From CAZXBB01 sp964638815 (lineage in GTDB: Bacteria; Planctomycetota; Phycisphaerae; Phycisphaerales; SM1A02), in the NCBI GenBank assembly GCA_964638815.1, contig CAZXBB010000037.1, forward strand, positions 1-32,904: a stretch of 32,904 bases of DNA. The letters are read 5' to 3'. Under the pieces are notes generated by a model, which was not told the origin of the DNA, did not search any database, and worked only from the letters and a program-made list of their open reading frames with translations. The position numbers and the translations under genes are program-made. Shown here piece by piece: positions 7,919 to 13,714 of the stretch (position 1 is the first letter of the stretch; each line of letters begins with the position of its first letter).

Positions 7919-8941
7919 CTATACGCGCATCAGCGGCGCGTGCACACCTTCCGCGTCCCGGACCACGACACGCCCGCGCCCGGACGCCTTCGCGGCGTAC
8001 AACGCCTCGTCGGCGTGCGCGATCAGCTCGGCGGCGTCGCGGGGGCGGCTCGTCCGGCGGTGCGCGACGCCGATCGACATGCCGACGCGCGGATGATCCT
8101 CGGGGAGCCGACCCGCCGCGTCGGTGAACGCCGCGAGCAGTCGCTCGGCGACGGCCAGCGCGTCGTCCGGCGCGGTGTGCGGCATGAGGATGCAGAACTC
8201 GTCGCCGCCGTAGCGGGCCGCGACGTCCACGCCGCGACAGTTCGCCTGGATGACGCGGCCGACGAGGCGCAGGACGTCGTCGCCGCGCTGATGGCCGCGG
8301 ACGTCGTTGAGCCGCTTGAAGCCGTCGAGGTCGATCATGATGCAGGCGAGCGGCAGGTCGTTGCGTGTCGCCTCCGCCCATTCGCCCTCGAGCATGATGT
8401 TGAGCCATCGCCGGTTGGCGAGCCCGGTCAGGTCGTCGGTCCGCGCCTTCGCTTCGAGCTGGCCGACGACGGCGACGAGCTCGGCGTTGCGGGCCTCGTA
8501 TTCGGCGAGCGACTTCCGGAGGGCGCCGGTCAGGCGATCGCGGTGCTGCTGGAGACGGTGGTGGGCAAGGCACTTGTCGATCGCGTGTGACAGCAGCCGC
8601 AGACCCGTGTCGTCAACCACGAGCAGGTCGAGGGCCCCCGAGCGAATCGCGGCGGCGGCCAGCGGGCCGTTCGGTCGTTCGCCCGCCAGGATCACCGGGA
8701 CCCCGGTGCGGGCCCGGACGATCTCGGGCACTTCGAGGCCCGACCCGTCCGCGAGGCGAACGGCGCTGATCACGACGTCGATGTCCTCGAGATCGGCGCG
8801 GCGCAGCCCGGCAAGACCGCGACAGAGGCGAATCTCCCCCGAGGATCCGAGGGCGGCGGCCAGGCGTGCGGCGAGATCGCCCTGCGAGGCGACCACCAGC
8901 ACCCGCAGAGTCCCGCTCCCGTTCTGAAAGGCCGTCACCAA
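7919..8941 (-). CDS. Diguanylate cyclase with degenerate receiver domain
   Basis: This 340-residue protein has three parts. Residues 12-125 have the length and strand pattern of a response-regulator receiver, 125-167 a probable coiled coil, and 168-330 a GGDEF domain. The GGDEF active-site loop is intact (YGGDEF, 244-249), with TDDLTGLANRR and DLDGFKRLND as in active cyclases that make c-di-GMP from GTP. The inhibitory I-site RxxD is present (R236 to D239), exactly five residues before the loop, which predicts product feedback. The receiver lacks the phosphorylation residues: Ala60 sits where the phospho-Asp should be, the acidic pair near residue 18 is Ala-Ser, and the conserved Thr and Lys are missing too. 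Regulation by phosphorylation is therefore unlikely. The start is TTG at 8941 or GTG at 8938. It is convergent with uppS. Confidence 0.93.
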   Translation of the reverse strand: MVTAFQNGSGTLRVLVVASQGDLAARLAAALGSSGEIRLCRGLAGLRRADLEDIDVVISAVRLADGSGLEVPEIVRARTGVPVILAGERPNGPLAAAAIRSGALDLLVVDDTGLRLLSHAIDKCLAHHRLQQHRDRLTGALRKSLAEYEARNAELVAVVGQLEAKARTDDLTGLANRRWLNIMLEGEWAEATRNDLPLACIMIDLDGFKRLNDVRGHQRGDDVLRLVGRVIQANCRGVDVAARYGGDEFCILMPHTAPDDALAVAERLLAAFTDAAGRLPEDHPRVGMSIGVAHRRTSRPRDAAELIAHADEALYAAKASGRGRVVVRDAEGVHAPLMRV

Positions 8942-9244
8942 CGCGCACCCGACTTCCGCTTCGGATCCTCCGAAGCCAAGGACATCCAGGGATCGCTCTC
9001 CGGCGGGGATCCAACCCGCCTCGATCCCTCAAACATCAGATACGATCACGACTGCGCCAAGTGCCGACGGCGGTTTTTCGGGAGAGACGGTACAGAGCGG
9101 CGCCGGCTCCGGGTCCCGGGTTCCGGGGGTTGCGGGTTCCGGGGGTTCCGGATCCGGGGGTTCCGGGTCCGGGGGTTCCGGGGGTTGCGGGGGCTCCGGG
9201 TCCGGGGCAGGCCGTTCCGGCGCCGCGGGCTCGAGGTCCGCAGC
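8942..9244. other. 303-base intergenic region with G-rich repeat
   Basis: This gap lies between the start of the diguanylate cyclase gene and the stop of the dehydrogenase gene, both on the minus strand. Roughly the cyclase-proximal half should hold the cyclase promoter, but I see no convincing -35/-10 pair. The other half is the tandem repeat at 9104-9208. Open frames across it on both strands code only Pro/Gly-rich translated repeat and are not believable genes. Confidence 0.6.
9104..9208. repeat. Tandem G-rich repeat, TTCCGGGGG units
   Basis: About ten copies of CCGGG occur in roughly 105 bases, mostly as TTCCGGGGGTT or TCCGGGT units with 8-15 base spacing. G-runs lie on the plus strand and could form G-quadruplexes. 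No gene is supported here. Confidence 0.85.
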
Positions 9245-9967
9245 TCAGAACCGCTTCGCCATCGGGATCACGCTGCCTGACGGCTCCGGCCGCCGGCCGA
9301 GCACGCACTCGCCGATCACGCGCGCCACGTCGAGCGGATCGAGCGCCGCCTCGCGCGGCAGCGCCTGCTCGGAGAACAGACCGCGCAGCGCAGCCGTCTC
9401 GACCGCCCCCGGCGCGACGGAGTAGGCGCGGATGCCGTGAGCCGCACCCTCCTGCGCCGCCGAGCGGGTGAAGCTCTCGAGCGCCGACTTCGTCGCGGCG
9501 TAGACGAAGAACCCCGGGAACGGATCGCTGGTCGCCCGCGACGAGACGTTCACGATGCACCCGCCCCCCTGCCGCGTGAAGATCGGCCATGCCCGCGCGA
9601 TCAGGTGCGCGGGTCCGAACGTGTTGACCGCGAAGGTGCGGTACACCAGGTCCACGTCCGTGTCGGCGATGTTCGCGAGCGGCGCGAAGCCGGCGTTGTT
9701 CACGAGGGCGTCCACCCGCTGCCACTGCTCGAAGGTCACGTCGACGACGGATCGCGCCTGGTGCTCGTCGCCGACGTCCGCAGGGATCGAGAGCATCTCC
9801 TGGGAGGCGATCGATCGGGCCGCGATCGCGTTCATCGTCTCTTCGAGCGTGCCGTCGCGCCGCCCGACCAGCGCGAGCCGGTACCCGGCGCCGGCGAGCA
9901 CTTCGGCCGTCGCGCGCCCGATGCCCGAGCCGGCGCCGGTCACGATCGCTACGGGCGTGTCGGACAT
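9245..9967 (-). CDS. Short-chain dehydrogenase/reductase
   Basis: This 240-residue classical SDR has the cofactor motif TGAGSGIG at 10-17, NNAG at 90-93, the catalytic serine in IVNVSSRAT at about 142, and YAATK with Tyr156 and Lys160. The PG motif after the active site (VAPGAVET) is also present. A basic residue pair after strand 2 (GRRD) suggests NADP(H) preference. The substrate cannot be deduced. The ATG at 9967 is preceded by AGGA at about 8 bases. It is the last gene before a gap toward rseP, on the same strand. Two hairpins lie in that gap. Confidence 0.92.
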   Translation of the reverse strand: MSDTPVAIVTGAGSGIGRATAEVLAGAGYRLALVGRRDGTLEETMNAIAARSIASQEMLSIPADVGDEHQARSVVDVTFEQWQRVDALVNNAGFAPLANIADTDVDLVYRTFAVNTFGPAHLIARAWPIFTRQGGGCIVNVSSRATSDPFPGFFVYAATKSALESFTRSAAQEGAAHGIRAYSVAPGAVETAALRGLFSEQALPREAALDPLDVARVIGECVLGRRPEPSGSVIPMAKRF

Positions 9968-9984
9968 CGGAGGTCCTGAGCTGC

Positions 9985-10011
9985 GCGTCTCAAGTCCCAG
10001 GCCCGAGACGC
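9985..10011 (-). other. 7-base inverted repeat upstream of the SDR gene
   Basis: GCGTCTC at 9985-9991 and GAGACGC at 10005-10011 pair perfectly around a 13-base loop, 18 bases before the SDR start codon. It could be an operator or a leader hairpin. There is no further support for either. Confidence 0.3.
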
Positions 10012-10033
10012 CTTGACACGGAAGTTCATCGTC

Positions 10034-10057
10034 GCGCGGCCAGGTTCGGCGCCGCGC
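10034..10057 (-). terminator. Possible terminator hairpin after rseP
   Basis: GCGCGGC at 10034-10040 and GCCGCGC at 10051-10057 form a 7-base GC-only stem with a 10-base loop, about 62 bases past the rseP stop. No T-run follows on the minus strand, so it is not a classical intrinsic terminator. Confidence 0.3.
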
Positions 10058-10118
10058 GGAAGCCCTCGATCACCGGGGCGCTGAAGCTCGAAACGCGAGG
10101 CTGACCGCGCGCGATGCA

Positions 10119-12260
10119 CTACGTCGAGACCAGACGCATGATGTCGTTGTAGAACGTCACGACGAACACGGCCCCGATCAGGCAGAGGCCGACGATCGCG
10201 GCGGCGTTCTGGAAGCGTACCGACGGCGGCGTGCCGCGGATCTTCTCGTACACGAGGAAGAGGAACAGGCCCCCGTCCACGATCGGGAGCGGAAGGAAGT
10301 TCAGCACCGCGAGGTTGACGCTGATCATCCCGAGGAAGAACAGGAAGAACATGAATCCGCGCGGCATCACTTTCGTGCCGAGATCGATGATGCCGACCGG
10401 TCCCCGCAGTTGCTCCACGCCGACCGTGCCGCGAAACAGGCGGTCGATGGTCAGGTAGGTCATGGTGATCATCTTGTGGGTCTCGACGAAACCCATGCGC
10501 AGTGCGAGCAGCGGATTGCCGTCGGCGGTCAGGTTCGTGTAGAGCGGCTCGAACATCTCGGCCGGCAGCTCGCTGCTCCACGACAATGCATGGAGGTCCG
10601 CCACGTCCGCGGGCGACAGCGCGATCTCGACGGTCTCCGCGGCCGCCGCGTCGGGCGCGCGAAGCGAGAGCGTGACCGTCGCCGCCGCGCCCACCCTCGC
10701 GGCCTCGTCCGTTTCGGCCCGCAGCGCGGCGCGGACATCCTCCCAGTCCGCGATCGGGCGCCCCCCGACCGACACGATCGCCGCCCCGGGCGGAACGCCG
10801 ATCGCCGCCGCCGGCGTCGGCGCCGGGTCGCTGACGCCGGTCTCGGTGGGCACGACGACCCGATCCATCGCCTGCGCGACGAACGGCGCGTCCCACGCGT
10901 ACGCGGTCGCGAACCCGAGCCGGCCCTCGCGCGACACGCGGGCCTCGAAGCTCACCTCGCGGCCGTCGCGAAGAACGGTCACGTCGATCGTCTCGCCGGA
11001 GTGCGCGCCGAGCTCCGTGATGAGATCGCGCAGACGCGGCGCCGCGAGCGCGCCGACCCGAAGCAGGAGGTCGTCCTCCCGGAGGAGCGCGGCGTTCGGA
11101 CTCCCGGGCAGGACGGCCGCGACACGGGTGAGCGGCACGAGGCCGAACAGGCCGCGCTCGTAGTTCCGCCTGCCGTCGTCCGGGTAGCGCAGCACCTGGA
11201 ACACGGGCCGCACGCGCACCTCGGCGTCCACGAACGCCGGCGCGCCGGATTCGCCGGCGCCGGCGCCGTCGCCGTCGGCCCGCCACCGCGTCATGATCGC
11301 CGGCCCGCCGTGCTCGGCGACCCGCAGCCCGAACTGCTCGAAGGTCGTCACGGCGGTGCCGGCCGCCTCGACGAGCCGCATGCCGGGCTTGACGTTCTGC
11401 CGGGCGAGCCCGACCTCTTCGAGCAGTTCGTGGAGACCCTCGCCGGCACTCTCACCGAGGAGGCGATTCGTCGCACCCGGTCCCACGCCGATCTCGAGCA
11501 TGCCGGTCAGCGGATCGAGCTCCGGGACGACATTGAACTCGAGCGGCGCGGAGACACCGGGCCGCTCGACCGTCATCTCGAGAGGAACACCGGGGCGTCC
11601 CATCGCCGCCGCGATACGGATGTCCGCGTAGGTCCGGCACTCGCCGTCGTCGATCGTGAGCACGCGATCCGCCGGCTGGAGCCCGGGCGTGGTGATCCCG
11701 AGCGCTGCCGCGTTCTTCGCCACGGCGCGCTCCGCGGGCGAGGACGCCAGCACGGTGCCGACCACCGGCGCGTCGAACTGCACGCCGACGAGGAACGCCC
11801 ACATGAAGAAGACGAGCGCGAGAATGACGTTCATCACCACGCCGGCCGAGACGACGACCATGCGCTTCCCCACCGGGCACACGTTGTAGCTGCGCGGGTC
11901 GCGGGAGACGGCGGCGGGGTTGAGGTCCTCCTGGCCGAGCATCTTCACGAAGCCGCCGATGGGCAGGCATCGCAGCGAGTATTCGGTCTCGCCGAGGCCG
12001 TGGCGTTCGAGCTCGGCGTCGGTGAGCTCGTGCGAGGCCTTCCCCGTCTTCGCCACGACCTTCGCGTGAGTCGATCCGGCACAGAGGCCGATGCCCTTTC
12101 GCCAGCTCAGCATGACGGGACCCATCCCGACGGCGAACCCCTCGGTGCGGATCCCCGCCCACTTCGCGGCGAGGAAATGGCCCAACTCGTGTACGAAGAT
12201 GAGGACTCCGAACCCGAAGATCATCAGGAGAATGCCGGCGGTTGACGTCAGGAAGCCCAT
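10119..12260 (-). CDS. rseP: RseP-family site-2 membrane metalloprotease, extended
   Basis: This 713-residue protein is an intramembrane zinc protease. The N-terminal membrane helix carries HELGH at 24-28 (two zinc ligands and the catalytic Glu). The last part holds NFLPLPIVDGG at 654-664, the motif that supplies the third ligand, followed by a final membrane segment. The family cuts anti-sigma factors and signal-peptide remnants in the inner membrane. It is much longer than the E. coli protein (450): three PDZ-like segments are visible, around GLQPADRVLTIDDGE, PGSPNAALLREDDLLLRVG and GVPPGAAIVSVGGRPI. Such long forms are typical of planctomycetes. The ATG at 12260 begins right before the first membrane helix; the upstream open frame to 12449 is translated repeat. 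The gene is downstream of dxr on the same strand. Confidence 0.94.
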   Translation of the reverse strand: MGFLTSTAGILLMIFGFGVLIFVHELGHFLAAKWAGIRTEGFAVGMGPVMLSWRKGIGLCAGSTHAKVVAKTGKASHELTDAELERHGLGETEYSLRCLPIGGFVKMLGQEDLNPAAVSRDPRSYNVCPVGKRMVVVSAGVVMNVILALVFFMWAFLVGVQFDAPVVGTVLASSPAERAVAKNAAALGITTPGLQPADRVLTIDDGECRTYADIRIAAAMGRPGVPLEMTVERPGVSAPLEFNVVPELDPLTGMLEIGVGPGATNRLLGESAGEGLHELLEEVGLARQNVKPGMRLVEAAGTAVTTFEQFGLRVAEHGGPAIMTRWRADGDGAGAGESGAPAFVDAEVRVRPVFQVLRYPDDGRRNYERGLFGLVPLTRVAAVLPGSPNAALLREDDLLLRVGALAAPRLRDLITELGAHSGETIDVTVLRDGREVSFEARVSREGRLGFATAYAWDAPFVAQAMDRVVVPTETGVSDPAPTPAAAIGVPPGAAIVSVGGRPIADWEDVRAALRAETDEAARVGAAATVTLSLRAPDAAAAETVEIALSPADVADLHALSWSSELPAEMFEPLYTNLTADGNPLLALRMGFVETHKMITMTYLTIDRLFRGTVGVEQLRGPVGIIDLGTKVMPRGFMFFLFFLGMISVNLAVLNFLPLPIVDGGLFLFLVYEKIRGTPPSVRFQNAAAIVGLCLIGAVFVVTFYNDIMRLVST

Positions 12261-12273
12261 GTCGTGTCGTCGT

Positions 12274-12404
12274 CTCCGGGGGGTCGTGCGGGCGTGTCGG
12301 GGGGGTCGTCCGGGGGGTCGTCCGGGGGGTCGTTCGGGGGCTCGTGCGAGGGGGTCGTCCGGGGCGGTCGTCCGGTGGGGTCGTCCGGCGGGGTCGTCCG
12401 GGGG
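12274..12404. repeat. Tandem GTCGTCCGGGGG repeat between dxr and rseP
   Basis: Six exact copies of GTCGTCCGG and at least one variant (GTCGTTCGG) are spaced 12 to 14 bases apart, with G-runs of three to six between them. The G-rich strand is plus, while rseP and dxr are transcribed from minus, so the transcript would carry the C-rich copy. The array starts only about 14 bases upstream of the rseP start codon and would occupy its leader. Confidence 0.88.
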
Positions 12405-12490
12405 AATCGCCGGCGGCAGGCGGGCCGCGGGTCCGACCCATGGTCCCATTTATCGACCGGCGAACCCGGCGGGTTGCACGCTCCCGGATG

Positions 12491-13714
12491 TTATGCCGTC
12501 CCGCGGACGCGCGCCGGCGTCGGGGCGGTCGTGTCGCCCACGCGGTCGGCGACGAATGCACGGGCGTCGGCGTCGGCCGCGAGCACGGCTTCAAGCGTGC
12601 AGGCGGCCACGGGGGGAATCGCGGCGAGGGCGGCGCCGACGAGATCGGGGATGGCGCCGAACGTGATCCGGTGATCGAGGAACGCCTCGACGGCGGCCTC
12701 GTTGGCCGCGTTGAAGACGGCGCCGCAGGTTCCGCCCCGCTCGATGACGTCGTACGCCATCCTCACAGCCGGAAAACGCCCGTGGTCCACCGGCTCGAAG
12801 TCGAGCCGGCGCATCGTGCTGAAGTCGAGCATCTCGGCGCAGCCGTCGCGGCGGGCGGGCCACGTCAGCGCGTACTGGATCGGCGTCCGCATGTCCGGCG
12901 GCGAGAGCTGGGCGATCACCGAGCCGTCAACGAACTCTACGAAGCTGTGGACGATCGACTGCGGGTGTACGACGACCTCGATGCGATCGGCCGGCAGGCC
13001 GAAGAGCCAGTGCGCCTCGATGACCTCGAGGGCTTTGTTCATCATGGACGCGGAGTCGACCGTGATCTTGCGCCCCATGCTCCAGGTGGGATGCGCGAGC
13101 GCGTCCTCGGGCCGGGCCGTCTCGACACGCTCCTTCGGCCAGACGCGGAACGGACCGCCGGAGGCGGTGAGCACCAGGCGGCGCACCTCGTCCGTCGAGC
13201 GCCCGGCGCGCAGGCACTGGGCGATCGCGCTGTGCTCGGAATCCACCGGCAGCAGCAACGTGTCGCGCGCGCGGACCAGGGGCAGCACGAGCGCCCCGGC
13301 GGCCACGAGCGTCTCCTTGTTGGCGAGCGCGATGTCGCAGCCGCGCTCGATCGCGGCGATCGTGGCGGGCAACCCGGCGGCGCCGACCATCGCGGCCACG
13401 ACCAGGTCGCCCTCCCGCGCCACGGATTCGACCAGCTCGCGGGCGGCGTTCTCGCCCGCGAAGACGCGCCCGACGCCGTCGAGCGCGTCGCGCGCCGACG
13501 CGTCGGCGATCGCGACGTCCTTCACGTTCCAGCGCGCGGCCTGCTCGCGGAGGCGATCGGCGTTGACCCCCGCCGCGAGACCGACCACGCGGAAGTCCAC
13601 CGCGGCGTCGGCCTCGAGGTGCGCGAGCACTTCGAGCGTGCTCCGGCCGATCGAGCCCGTCGAGCCGAGCAGGATGACGCGGCGCGGCGCGCAGCCCGTG
13701 CCCGCCGCACTCAT
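12491..13714 (-). CDS. dxr: 1-deoxy-D-xylulose 5-phosphate reductoisomerase
   Basis: This 407-residue enzyme converts DXP to MEP using NADPH and a divalent metal, the second step of the non-mevalonate isoprenoid pathway. The NADPH motif GSTGSIGRSTLEVL is at 17-30, and ANKETLV at 131-137. Metal ligands D158 and E160 lie in PVDSEHSAI, and E230 ends SMMNKALE. HPQSIVHSFVEFVDGS follows. Length is standard. The ATG overlaps the rne stop codon as ATGA (13711-13714), so translation is probably coupled. The product feeds the same pathway that UppS uses. Confidence 0.97.
   Translation of the reverse strand: MSAAGTGCAPRRVILLGSTGSIGRSTLEVLAHLEADAAVDFRVVGLAAGVNADRLREQAARWNVKDVAIADASARDALDGVGRVFAGENAARELVESVAREGDLVVAAMVGAAGLPATIAAIERGCDIALANKETLVAAGALVLPLVRARDTLLLPVDSEHSAIAQCLRAGRSTDEVRRLVLTASGGPFRVWPKERVETARPEDALAHPTWSMGRKITVDSASMMNKALEVIEAHWLFGLPADRIEVVVHPQSIVHSFVEFVDGSVIAQLSPPDMRTPIQYALTWPARRDGCAEMLDFSTMRRLDFEPVDHGRFPAVRMAYDVIERGGTCGAVFNAANEAAVEAFLDHRITFGAIPDLVGAALAAIPPVAACTLEAVLAADADARAFVADRVGDTTAPTPARVRGTA

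Noticed and set aside
5391..8573. A 1060-residue open frame on the minus strand opposite purA and uppS
   Set aside because: It is the antisense shadow of two clear genes in high-GC DNA, with Arg/Ala-rich composition and no recognisable domain.
8866..9471. Collagen-like open frames (Gly-Pro-Val rich) across the repeat at 9104-9208
   Set aside because: They are translations of the tandem repeat and extend into the SDR gene on the other strand; no Shine-Dalgarno or signal peptide supports them.
12261..12449. N-terminal extension of rseP
   Set aside because: The extra residues are the translated GTCGTCCGG repeat (Pro/Arg-rich), and the ATG at 12260 sits right before the first membrane helix.
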